A DNA stretch of 64,000 bases, from NCBI RefSeq assembly GCF_001540865.1, contig NC_033640.1, forward strand, positions 9,974,549 to 10,038,548, in the 5' to 3' direction. Positions 22,442-34,000 of the stretch are shown piece after piece. The notes below the pieces were generated by a model that had not been told where the DNA came from, made no database searches, and worked only from the letters and a program-made list of their open reading frames with translations. How positions within the stretch are numbered: position 1 is the stretch's first letter; each line of letters opens with the position of its first letter. Made by a program: the position numbers and the translations under genes. The DNA is from Ananas comosus (Eukaryota > Streptophyta > Magnoliopsida > Poales > Bromeliaceae).

Positions 22442-22920
22442 TAGGGATGGTAGGGATGTCAACGGCCGGGTTTGGGTCGGGTTTTTAAAAACCCGAATCC
22501 GAGCCCGAAAACCAAATTAAAATCCGTACCCGGACCCAAACCCGCAGGTTTTAAAAATCCGTACCCATATCCGTACTCGACCAAAAACTCGAAACCCGGA
22601 CCCGGACCCGGCCAGTTTTAAAAATCAATACCGTTAAATAAAGATCTAAAGGATAAAAATTATTAAATATTTTATATATTATATGAATAAATAAAAATAA
22701 AGTATGTATATATATAATTTATTCGGGTTCGGGTTTGGATTCGGGTCGGGTTCGGGTCGGATTCGGGTAAATACAAAATTCATACCCGTATCCATATCCG
22801 TCGGGTTTTTATTTTCTATACCCATAACCAAATCCATACCCGTTTAGCTCAGGTAAACCTGCCCCATTTAGGTTCGGGTTTGGGTAATATTTCGGGTATC
22901 CATACCCATTGACATCCCTA
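22442..22920. mobile_element. hAT-type non-autonomous element with perfect 8-bp target duplication
   Basis: The element begins TAGGGATGGTAGGGATGTCA and ends CCATTGACATCCCTA, so the terminal repeats share TAGGGATGTCAAYGG; the left one is preceded by an extra partial copy. GTCCAAGG flanks it on both sides (22434-22441 and 22921-22928), the 8-bp duplication made by hAT transposases. The interior is a degenerate GGGTTCGGG/ACCCGTACCC repeat with no open frame. Confidence 0.88.
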
Positions 22921-23611
22921 GTCCAAGGAAAAAATAAGGACATAAATCAAAAGATGAATCCACCTTTTTTCCGCAATTATATATAAGATGAATCCTCATG
23001 GAAGTTTGCATACAAAGCAAGTTGTGAAAGTAATAATAATTATAACTGAATAAAGGAACAAAACAAAAAGATTAAGCAAGGTTTAGGCCCTCATAAAGGA
23101 AAATGCCTAATAAACCAACATATGAAACCTAAAATGCTCCCCCATTAAACACTTAAATAAAGTTCATGGGACACCCTAAAGTTCTACATGTGATTCTTCA
23201 ATAAGAGTTAAAAAAAAGCTGTCCCCAGAAGGATCTCAAACACATTTAATTCCACCTACTAAACTATGATGTAATAGGCCAAACATAAAGAGTTCTCAGT
23301 AGGAATAGCTTTGTTAACACATGCCAAACTAAAAGATCAACCACTCTGATCAATGTTCCTTTTTCCATATGCTTCGCAAAAGTGATCATAAGATCCAATA
23401 ATAAAGGAACCTTAAATTTAATCTAAATTTTGCACTTCCCATGTGCAAATTCATATAACCAAATACTAAAATAAAAAAACCAACCAACCTCACCTAATCA
23501 TTTAACATAGCAAAGGAGCACATCTGATGACACACATTTCCAAATGCAACTAAAGATCTAAGCTAAGAACAAACACCATAGATCATAAATAACACACAAA
23601 CCAATGTACTT

Positions 23612-24304
23612 TTATCCAGCTTGCACTGCTTTGGCAATGGCGTAGGCGGCGGCGGAGGCGAGCGTGCCGATAAAAGCGGTTTGGAGTGCGCTCAGGACGG
23701 GTCGGTTGCCGGTGAAGCAGCCCTTGACGTAGCCGAAGAAGAGGAGGGCTGCGAGGGTGACGCCGACGGAGGTGAACATCGCCTCCCGCGCGGTCGGGAC
23801 GAACATGTAGGGCAGGAGGGGGACCAGGCCGCCAATTACGTAGGCCAGGGCGATCGTCAGCGCACTCTGGAGTGCCCGCCTCGGGTCCGGCTTCTCTAAC
23901 CCTAGCTCAAACCTGGGAGTAGTAACAACGGTGGCGGCAACGGCAAATCGTAAACATCATTATCAAAAGATGAAAAGGAAAGCGAGATGCATTGTTTTCG
24001 AATCGAGTTGTTCACCGAAGCAGTAACAATGCTTATGCAGCACAAAAGTTTACTAAATTATTGATACAATATATTAATTGGATCTGATCAAATTTATCAT
24101 ATAAAATTTAACAGTTCATAAGGACCATATATAATCTAAATAGATCAGGTCAACCAAATGGCTTACTTCATCATGAACTCGAGCCAAGCTTGTGGGTTCT
24201 TTCGGAGGGCGTTGACCACGGGCCTGTACTCGTGCGGCTCGAGCCCGTACTCCGACAGTATCTCCCCGATCTCCGCCGCCTCTAGTAATGACAATAATAA
24301 CACA

Positions 24305-24353
<49 letters not shown>

Positions 24354-26128
24354 CTCAGCCGTTGGATCGATGTACATCAACGGTGGTTTCGGTGTACGGA
24401 CCAGTGTCGGGGACGTTGATGATCTCCTCCTGCTCCCGCTTCATCTCACGCATGTAGTGGTCCGCCTCGCTCTTCGCCGCTAGATACCTGCCACGTGTAA
24501 AAAACTTTCCGATCAGATCATCGTGGCCGTCCAGATGGGCCCTATTGTGGCCCGATTAAATAAGAAGGGTTTGAGCCCACACAAAGCCCACAACCCCAAC
24601 TTTTGGGGCCTATTTGGATGTCCAAGTAAATTATTCAATAATAGCGTGTAGAATTCTACGTGTACTAGTTCTTCTTATTTCAAAAAAAAATATATTAAAT
24701 ATATTTTAGACATTTAATTATACGCTTTATCTATAATTTTGAACAAAATATTTATATATCTAAAAATAAAATTTTAGTGTATAATACTCACTGCATAAAC
24801 TACTAGAATAAAACTACTAGTGGTTTCTCAAATTGAGGACAAATATGCCAAAAAAAAATGTAAATAATTTTACAAAAAAGCAATAAAAGAGACCGCAAAA
24901 TAAATAAATAACAATATATATATAGAGAGAGAGCTATGATGCTTCCGAGAGAAGCACCCGTACGGTGCTTTCAATTTTTTAACCCTTAAATTAGTTTTTT
25001 AACTATTTTCTAACTCCTGAGTTAATATTATTTTTCTAAAAAAGAATCACTAAATTCTAGAGGAGCTACTCAATCCTAAAAAAAAATCACTATCCTCTTA
25101 TCCCTATAATTTTTAATTCAAAAGTTAAAAAGTTGAATGTAACAATTTTNCCCTTAAATTAGCTTTTTAACTATTTTCTAACTCCTGAGTTAATATTATT
25201 TTTCTAAAAAAGAACCACTAAATTCTAGAGGAGCTACTCAATCCTAAAAAAAATTCACTATCCTCTTATCCCTATAATTTTTAATTCAAGAGTTAAAAAG
25301 TTGAATGTAGCAATTTTTTTATATTTTTGTAAATATAATAGTTCTACACTCAACCCTAGAAGACCAAACTATACATTTTTTTCATTAAAGAGCGGAAAAT
25401 TTAATAGCACCAATAACTTGGTGCCACTAATGACTTGCTATTAATAATATTTTAGCCTAATTAATTAATTAATTAATTTTAAAATCGAAGGTGTAGATCT
25501 TATTCTAAATAGTTTAAAAAAATTTTCTAACCAAAATTTAATTTATTTGAATATCTTTACACTGTTAAATAAAAAAGCTTCATATTGATTATTAAAATTA
25601 TAAATTTTGAAATATTTTGATCGTTAGGCCAGTGATGTCGAAAAAATTTAAAATTTAATTTCTAGATATTTCAAATTGTATAGATCATATTCAATAATGC
25701 CGATCGCCGATTTGAAGGCTTCATCGTTGAAAACAAATAAATGACCATAAAACTTATTTGCCACTGATAGTATTCCAGTTCAACTTATTCTGTCTCTCTC
25801 TCGGTATATAAAAGATAGAAAATGATTCAGAAATAATTTTAATATTTAATTATAAGTACCCGCCGAGACCCATGGAGATGGCGCCGGCGGCGACCTCAGC
25901 GGCACCGGCGGCGAGGACGAGGGCGGAGGGGGCGTCGGCGCCGGAGAGGCCGGCGGCGAGGGCGAAGGGCACGGTGAGCCCGTCCGATACCCCCATGATG
26001 ACGTCGCGCACCACCTCCCCCGCCGTGAAGTGCTTCTCCTTGTGCTGCCCCAGCAGCAGCAGCTCCCGCTTCTCCTCCTCCGTCTCCGTCGCCGCCATAC
26101 CCATACCCATACCCATCGCCATAGCCAT
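23612..26128 (-). CDS. VIT: Vacuolar iron transporter (VIT1/CCC1 family)
   Basis: It moves ferrous iron (and related metals) from cytosol into the vacuole. Four exons, 5' to 3': 25860-26128, 24402-24487, 24167-24281, 23612-23912, totalling 771 nt or 256 aa, normal for the family. All introns are GT-AG. The first TM region carries VVRDVIMGVSDGLTVPFALA. A second is ALVLAAGAAEVAAGAISMG. A cytosolic metal-binding segment follows with EEIINVPDTEAAEIGEIL and LSEYGLEPHEY. The C-terminal membrane part has RALQSALTIALAYVIGG and FIGTLASAAAYAIAKAV. The N-terminus reads MAMAMGMGMGMAA because of an ATGGGT-type repeat, so six in-frame Met codons compete as start; the first is used here. Intron 2 is only 120 nt and mostly an AAT microsatellite. 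A TATA-like CTATAAGTA lies near 26331 and is duplicated across the N at 26810. Confidence 0.95.
24305..24352. repeat. (AAT)n microsatellite in VIT intron 2
   Basis: About 15 AAT units fill over a third of the 120-nt intron 24282-24401. Confidence 0.9.
24920..25317. repeat. Element start plus direct duplication meeting at a single N (25150)
   Basis: A (TA)n(GA)n run at 24915-24935 leads into GCTATGATGCTTCCGAGAG and a near-palindromic hairpin (AAGCACC, loop CGTAC, GGTGCTT). The following 24983-25149 is repeated at 25151-25317 with a handful of substitutions, each side meeting at the N. The duplication is probably an unmerged contig or haplotype end. All of it lies in the first intron of the VIT gene. 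Confidence 0.7.
25391..25779. mobile_element. TAAC-hairpin element, copy 1
   Basis: A non-coding element in the VIT first intron. Near its left end is a hairpin with stem GCACCAA, loop TAAC and stem TTGGTGC. Its right end reads ATAGTATTCCAG, the reverse complement of CTGGAATACTAT. The interior (TATTTTGATCGTTAGGCCAGTGATG and the following CGATTTGAAGGCTTCAT) matches the element at 27707-28242 in order and direction. Confidence 0.55.
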
Positions 26129-26318
26129 CCTCCTCCTCCTCCTCCTCCTCCTCTTTCTTTTCTAATCTTAATTTTGAATCTGAATTCGATTCTAATTTGT
26201 GGTGATTAATTCTCTCTCTCTCTCTTTTTCTTTTTTCTTTTTCTTTTTTATTTTTCTATGTAAGAAATTTTTCCGAGAGAGACGTATGCTGGTGAGGGAG
26301 TGAGGAAGGGAAGGGGAT

Positions 26319-27292
26319 CTATCGACCGTTACTTATAGAAGCGAGGGCTTGCAATTGCCATTCACGTTACAATACATTTACGAGAATGCCATTCCCCTGG
26401 GTGCTTATTATTATATTATTAATAATTGCGATTTCCTGGGGAAATAATAATAATAAAAATAAAAAAAAAACACACACACACACACACACATTTTTGTCAC
26501 TTCACACCGAGTGCATGAACACAAACTTTCGCAGGGAAACATCCATTCCCGCTTTAAAATTCGTGCACAGGTTCATCACATGGCACAGTATGTAACGGTG
26601 GTAAATAAAAGTGATTCGAAAATTTTGCTATATATATTTTAACACTACTGATAAAATAAATTAGATTTTGATTTACCATTTTTATAATAATATTTTAAAA
26701 AATATATATATAAATATGCGAGACATTAATATATGGACAAAAGTAGAAGTAGAACCTGAGCACCATATTCTTGGGAATGTTTTGGTTTTATTGCGGTGTT
26801 ACTTTTCAANCTATCGACCGTTACTTATAGAAGCGAGGGCTTGCAATTGCCATTCACGTTACAATACATTTACGAGAATGCCATTCCCCTGGGTGCTTAT
26901 TATTATTATATTAATAATAATTGCGATTTCCTGGGGAAAAAATTATAATAATAATAATAAAAAAAAAACACACACACTTTTGTCACATCACACCGAGTGC
27001 ATGAACAAAAACTTTCGTAGGGAAACGTCCTTTCCCGCTTTAAAATTCGTGCACAGGTTTATCACATGCACGCATGTAACTCTGGTAAATAAAAGTGATG
27101 CGAAAATTTTGCTATATAAACCAAATGTTTTTTATTTAATAAATTGGATTTTGATTTACCATTTTTATAATAATATTTTTTTTTAAAAAAATATAAATAT
27201 GCGAGACATTAATATATGGACAAAAGTAGAAGTAGAACCTGAGCACCATATTCTTGGGAATGTTTTGGTTTTATTGCGGTGTTACTTTTCAA
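26319..27292. repeat. About 490-bp direct duplication meeting at a single N (26810)
   Basis: Copy 1 (26319-26809) and copy 2 (26811-27292) start with CTATCGACCGTTACTTATAG and end with GTGTTACTTTTCAA. They differ by point changes and by the length of ATT and CA microsatellites, as two haplotypes would. Copy 1 carries the promoter side of the VIT gene. Confidence 0.8.
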
Positions 27293-27674
27293 GGAAAGTG
27301 TTTATTATTGAGGAGTTAATGATTCAGCAGGTTTTGAATTATTTATGGAAATAAATAGCTACAGTGAGGGCAGTTTCGTAATTTTCTCATCCTGCAAAGT
27401 GCAGGTGCATGATGCATCACAATTTTTAAAGTTCCAATTAATTAATTGCTTCTCTCTTGCTAATTTTAGACCATGGTTAAATGCATTTACTTTAACAATT
27501 TTTTTAAAAAAATTTTAAAAATGCTAAAGTAAATTTTTATATTGCTATAGGAGGAGAGTTTGGATTTATTTTGAAATTTTTTAAAACATAAAAAATGACT
27601 CGAGTTAATGTATGCAATTATATAAATAAATATATATATATCAAAAATTAATTATTTGTTGATCGAAATTTATT

Positions 27675-27706
<32 letters not shown>

Positions 27707-27707
<1 letters not shown>

Positions 27708-28242
27708 TCCGGTTACTATATTATCGGTAGCACGGATAACTCCGTGCTACTATGTTATTTTTTATGATGCGGTTTCTAAATCGACGATCGGCTCCGTTAA
27801 ACTTGATATATATTATTAAAAATATTTAAAAATTAAATTTTATAATTTTTTGACATTATTTATATATCAAACAAATAGTTTAAAAATAAATGGCTTAAAA
27901 TAAAAATCTTATAAAAATGATGATGAAAGACTTGAATTTAAGACCAGAGATTTCAATAAAACTTTAAATAGTGAAGAGAATTTTTTATAAAAATTTCATC
28001 TGCTTTTGATTATTTTATACGGTTAAATTTACAAACACATCACATCGGTCATTAAAATTATCAATTTTTAAATATTTTGATTACTAGCCAGATAATGCAG
28101 AAAAAATATAAAATTATGGTTCTAAATATTTTTAATAGCGTAAATCATGTCTAACGGAGCCAATCATCAATTTGAAAGCCATATTATCGAAAATAACTTG
28201 ATAGTACGGAAAACTCTTTGTTATTGATATATATAGAACTAG
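27707..28242. mobile_element. TAAC-hairpin element, copy 2, with about 100-bp inverted termini
   Basis: It starts GTCCGGTTACTATATTATCG directly after a (TA)n(GA)n run. The perfect hairpin GTAGCACGGA-TAAC-TCCGTGCTAC follows. The left 130 bp and the reverse complement of the right end match imperfectly (shared blocks GGCTCCGTTA and TATTAAAAATATTTA). No coding capacity. The interior matches copy 1 at 25391. Confidence 0.65.
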
Positions 28243-28454
28243 ACTGGAATACTATTAATACCACAAAGCTATTGCTACTATTAGGTTTTTGGCTCTTAGA
28301 TAAGTGTACGGTTAAGATGAAGTGGGCCCCATAAGATTGGGTGAGTTATTGGTTTAATAGTATAATCTAACGAGTAAAAATAATTTAATGATTAAATCTA
28401 ACGATAAAAAACTCGGTAACACTAAGTTTTTGATATTATCGATAGTATTCCAGC
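28243..28454. mobile_element. Short element with CTGGAATACTAT termini
   Basis: It starts ACTGGAATACTATTAATA and ends with the inverse, GATAGTATTCCAG, followed by a (TA)n run. It abuts copy 2 of the TAAC-hairpin family directly and shares its terminal motif, so it may be a deletion derivative. Confidence 0.5.
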
Positions 28455-28460
28455 CGAACT

Positions 28461-28495
<35 letters not shown>

Positions 28496-31082
28496 AGGGA
28501 AAATTGAATGGTGATCATAGAGAGTAGTTTTGACAGAGTTGGAGGCGTCGGACACGTGTCGCGACGTCCGTAGCGGAGCATCTTTAACGTCGTGTGGCCT
28601 CCACGCGCCCCACGAGAAAATCAGAAAACAGTGCGGTTGTAACGCTCAATTTGTGCCACGCATATTAGCATGCACAAAAATAATATAATAAAAATATATA
28701 TATAGAATATTAATAATATATAAATATTCATTTACTATCTATTTTATAATAATATTTTAAGGTTTAAAACCGACGGCGATTTGAAAATAGCGCACAACGA
28801 TCGCTGCTGATTGGTTGAATCAGTGATATTAGATATTAAATTTTTATTTTAAATTTTATTGTATATAAAAATATGATTATATTATTATTCTAATGTTAAA
28901 TATTTAATTGTGAAACATTGACTTTTAGATCAAGTGAAAACGAGCTTTCACGTCTCACTTTTCACAAAATTAATATATGGTATAATAGAATATAAAATCA
29001 ACAAAATGTGTTTAATTAATTTTTAGAGTGAGCTGGATACAAGAGGCGTGTGGCTGCCACAAAATGTGTTTACTACTATATTTTTTTTCATAAGAAAGAG
29101 AGGAAAAAAAAAAAAAACAAACAACAGAAAGAGTCGAAGAATCACAGAGGATAATATGTGTAATCTTAAAAATTAACCAACTAAAAACAAGAATATTATT
29201 GCATATATTCATCCCATAAATTACTATATATTATTGTTATTGTGTAACGTATATTTTTTATCGTTAATATTTTTAATGAGCCAATATTATATCTATAACT
29301 ACCATTTATGTTAATACTAATAGATATCCCACGTTTCAAGTTCAATTTCCATATACATATAGAAGTTATATTATCATATTTTTTTATTTTATTATCTCTT
29401 TTATTAATATACTCGTAGTAAGGCCTATTGAGAACTACAAACTCTATCATTAGGCTCCTTTTGGATGAGAACTACAACTCACCAAACAGTACAAAAAAGC
29501 TTCAAACAAATTTAATATTACATGCATAGACAAGTTTTTCTCCTTCAAAACCAGTGTCTTCTTTCTCTGATTAGTGGTACGATCGAATTTTTTTTTTCCA
29601 GAGAATCTAAATCAATTTTGCGTTTGTCCTCCACGAGCTCAATTAATAAAAGATTTGGTAGGTAATTGCTACAAATGATTCAGACACGGGCCAGAAACAT
29701 TTGGTAATTTAATTATATGTAGGGATTCTAGAGTTGGATTAGTTTGTCGCTTTTGTCAACTTTTTTTATTTGTAATTTTTTGCCATTTTAATGCTTACTA
29801 ATAATGTGTAACAGTTATGAATTTAAAATCTCACTTACTAGGGTTGGATTACTGGTGCAATCTATTTGGTCCAAATGCGCACAACTAACTCTCAGAAGCA
29901 CTTTAGGGGGAAGTGAATCATGAAAAATTTTAAATTTCAAAGATTCAAAAGTTAAAGCACAATATATGCACATATTAAACAGTATAGAACTACCATATTA
30001 TCCAAAGCATAAAGACGCTGGTACTTCAAACTTGTTGACCCTTAAATAGTATTTCTGACTTGTTGATCCTTAAATTAAAGATCGCAGAACTAAGATGATA
30101 GTAATCCCCCCTACAATTTAGTGGTTCCCCCACGGTTTAATGATCCCTCTAGAATAATAGTACTTATCTAAGAGTTCGAAATGATCAAATAAATCGATCC
30201 AAAGGTTAAAAAATTAGAAGCACCACATGAATGGTGTTTTCGAAAGCAGCATAGCCGGACTCTATTAAACAACACTTTCAGGGGGTAAATTAGAATTTAC
30301 GACCATTTAGAAATAAAACAAATAACAGATGCAAATAGAAAAGCACATCTACCAAATTCAATTTCATACATTGGAACCCTGCAGACAACATAATAAGTTC
30401 TCAATGGCTTAACATAATGATTCATTACAGAGACAGGTCGCAAAAGCTTAATAGTTTTAATGAATCCTCCCATACTGCCAAAAAAGTAGAAAGATTCGAA
30501 AACAAGAAAGGAAACAATTTGTATTCTTTGATCTAATCTGAAGGTCCGAGGCTCTCAGATATACAGAGTTTCAATTGCTACTAATTTCAACAGCAAGCTT
30601 TGTCAGAATGGATCTTTTCCGATTTATAAAAACTGAGAATGGCCCCAAGTGAGGTAAAATTTTATACGCAGATCGCCCGACTTTTCAAAACATACCAAGG
30701 TCCCTAACTTTTTGTCATTTCGTACAAATCCCTCGCCTTTTTAGGTTATTCTTTCATAGAAATCCCTACTGAGCATCTTTCAGTAGAGACTTGTAACATT
30801 CTGTTATCTGCCGCCCCTTTTTTGTGTGTTCACTCGTGTAAACTTTCATATGAAGATCCCTTTTTTCTTTTCTTTTTTTTACATAAAGTTTGCACGGATA
30901 ATATGTAATCAAGAGAGAAGTTATCACTGCCCATTAAAAGATGCTCAGTAAGAATCTTTTACGAAAGGAAATTTCAAAACTACAGAATTTAAACGGAAAG
31001 ATGGAAAGCCGGTTTTTCTTGAAATTTTTTTCAACAGTCGGGGGCCTGCTTACAAGTTACCAGTGTCGAGCTGGAGAGAATC
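28455..31082. other. Gene-free, transposon-derived AT-rich stretch
   Basis: No supported gene. A GC-richer patch at 28535-28625 contains ACACGTGT and CGTCGTGTGG. The segment 29990-30265 ends (on the minus strand) with GTCCGGCTATGCTGCTTTCG and a GCACCA hairpin, relating it to the elements at 24920 and 27707. The last 400 bp are probably the 3' UTR of nicastrin. Confidence 0.5.
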
Positions 31083-34000
31083 TCAGTCGCGTTTCACAGC
31101 CTTTGCTAGATAAGCTCTCACAGCAATCACTGCAATATAGGAAGTAATCGTAATGCTCATTCCACCGACGAGGATTATACGGTCATAAGTCGCACTCTGC
31201 ACTCTATAAACCCTAAGGCCGATTGTGTTCCAAAAGCTTTCCGTCCATATAGGGTCTACTGCTCCCATAGGATCGGAAGAATTTGGGGGCAGGACATGCC
31301 ACCAGTTGTCTTCGAACTTAAGCCTGGTTGAATAGGCTGGAACGTACCTGAAATAGTGAAAAATTGGTCTTACAAACCGTCAAGGGACCAACTTCATACT
31401 AAACCCTGATTTAACCCTAAAACTATTTTGGCAGGGGGCGGGAGAAAACAAGAGAAAGCACAAAAAGAAAGAAATGACAGGAAGGTCCTTCTGTCAACTC
31501 TAATCTTTAACTACCAGAATTGTCAGAGTAAAAGCCAACGATTGCATTAAACAATAAAATGGCAGAGAAGAAAAAAAAAGAAATTACCTGGTTGTAGATT
31601 TAACGCATCGGCCTTTGCCCTCAATTTCCACGCCAATACATATCTCACCTACATTACTGCACTCTCCCGCACATGAACTCGAAGTATCCCTCTTAATAGA
31701 AGTTCTGTCTGCCAAGAAGTTCCAGACAAATCTAGAAGTATCATCGGCGTATTGAGGAAATTGTGTGTCAGGGGGCGAGTCGAGGAATACACCAACATAG
31801 TGACACGGGCAAATGTTGCTTGGAGAAATGTATTTTCTTACTATGCCACATGATAGACCCGGTTCACAAGTCAATAGGCATCCTATTAATTCATCGACCA
31901 ATGAGACATTGACTTTTATAGAGTTCAGTGCCATGAGATTCAGCGGCAAGTCACCGGCTGTAAGAACGTATAAAGAACGGGCCACTAGAGCGGCCGCAGC
32001 TGCTATTGATGAAGAGTTGATGTTTGCTGCATTTTAAAATTATCACATTATTGTGAAATTTAAAGGAAATACTGATTTGGTATAATGTCAATGATTGATG
32101 GATTACGAAGTTACATGGATCATCAAGATGGCTATGGTAAAATCTGTTGATGAAAGAAGAATCAAAGTCCTCCAACACAACTCCAGAAGTAGACGAGCTC
32201 TGGTAAGAGAGTCAATATTAAGGACATACTGAAAATAGTATAAATAAAGCTATTTATCAGTTAGTACTAAAAAAGATCTCAGTTAGACCAACCTTTCTAA
32301 GAAAAGTCATAAGTGAAGATGGCGGAATACCGGGATTTGATGTGTCTGCAGTTTTGACTTTGACATTGTCTGAACCAAGTGATATGCTGGCACTTTGGAG
32401 GGCACTAAGAATTTCTTTCGTGAGAGATGATTTCTACAGAAGCAACAAATGGGATTCTCAATCACTTAAAAGCCTCCAACCATTCATCAACAATAGTTCA
32501 TTCCAGTAACATAATTATATTGCGTACATAACATGCTAGTGTTCTTGGGCCAGTAAATACATCTTTTATATTTCTTTCTCAACAATTGCCCTTTTCTATC
32601 ATAATCCAACTATGCATATTTACTGAGTCATCTCTTTAATTCATGTTTCTCTTAATTCCAATTTATCAGGCTATGGATCTGGAGATTTAAGAAATATAAA
32701 TGATTAATACAGTTATTTAGCACTCATTATAAAATAAATGTCTAATAATATCCCTAACGCAAAGAGATATATTAGGTAAAATGTAGAATTTACTTTAAAA
32801 GAAAAGTTCATTTATAATAACATATTACTGTGTAAATTGGAAAAATTCTTAGCGGCCAGAATATGGCATACTCACCCCTCCTGCGTGTGCATAAAATGTT
32901 GTACCCCCTTGAACTAAGCCCTTGCCAACTGAACCAACCTCAAGTACCTAAACAAAATTAAAGAGGAAAAAGTTATTTCCAAAATAGATAAATAAAATAT
33001 GAAAATCATACTAATAAGGAAGCAGATAGATATCTGATAAGAGAAGAGACCAAAGGATGCAACCACTGTCGAAATAATCAATACAGAATTACTCAACAAG
33101 TAAAATTTCTTTTGCCAATGGAACACAGAAAACCAATTTAAAGAAGAACAATGATCACTCGTATACAAATCTATTTTAAGAACTGTTCATCCATGTATAA
33201 TATTTTATTATTTATCGCTTCAAGAAGCTTGAGTGGGATCCCATTTTAAGGCCTAAGCAAAAAAGCACAGGCAGAAGCACTGATCTTAAAAGCATCATCC
33301 CGGTCTAGAGTGTTGCAAATTTACTTGCGAGTTCATCCATTAAAATTTGCAACAGAGAAAGCACAACTTGATGGAATTTACCTTCAAAAAGGCACTTGTT
33401 AGGTTTACACACTCAAAAGGGTAAAAATAAAATTTGAAATTACAAATGTTCGCATTAATTACTACCTGCTCAACCAATGTGTTGTTAAGGCCATTCACCG
33501 AATCTGTACCCATCTCTAATTCCTGTAAAAATTTTCGGCTACCGAGATAACCCCATGCCTCTCCTGTGAAAACTGCAAAAACAAGCTGCATATAGATATA
33601 TATAGCATTAAACTTCGATAGCAGAAACATAAAATGTTTGAAAACTGGGTAAAAGAATCATAGAGAATTACACATCATACTACCATCATTATACTGAGAA
33701 AAATAAAATGTCATGCAACTAACAACGTAGCTCTAAGAGCTACATTGTCCATTAAATCTTTATATTTTTATGGTCATTCACCTGTTAATAACTATAAACA
33801 ACGTAGTATAGTTTTATACACCTCACATGTTTCATCAATAAGCTGCCTAAACCTACTAAGGCAAATCAACATATTACTTGGCCTTACCATTCACTACTAT
33901 AGGACTAATCAGAAGTCGGCAAGTATTGAAATATTTACAACAATGTAAAGAATATTTTCTTTTAAATGCATCTCTATGTAATGGGTGGTGAACACAATGT

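Noticed and set aside
22442..22920. Telomere-like or coding sequence from the GGGTTCGGG repeats
   Set aside because: The repeat is degenerate and enclosed by hAT terminal repeats and target duplication.
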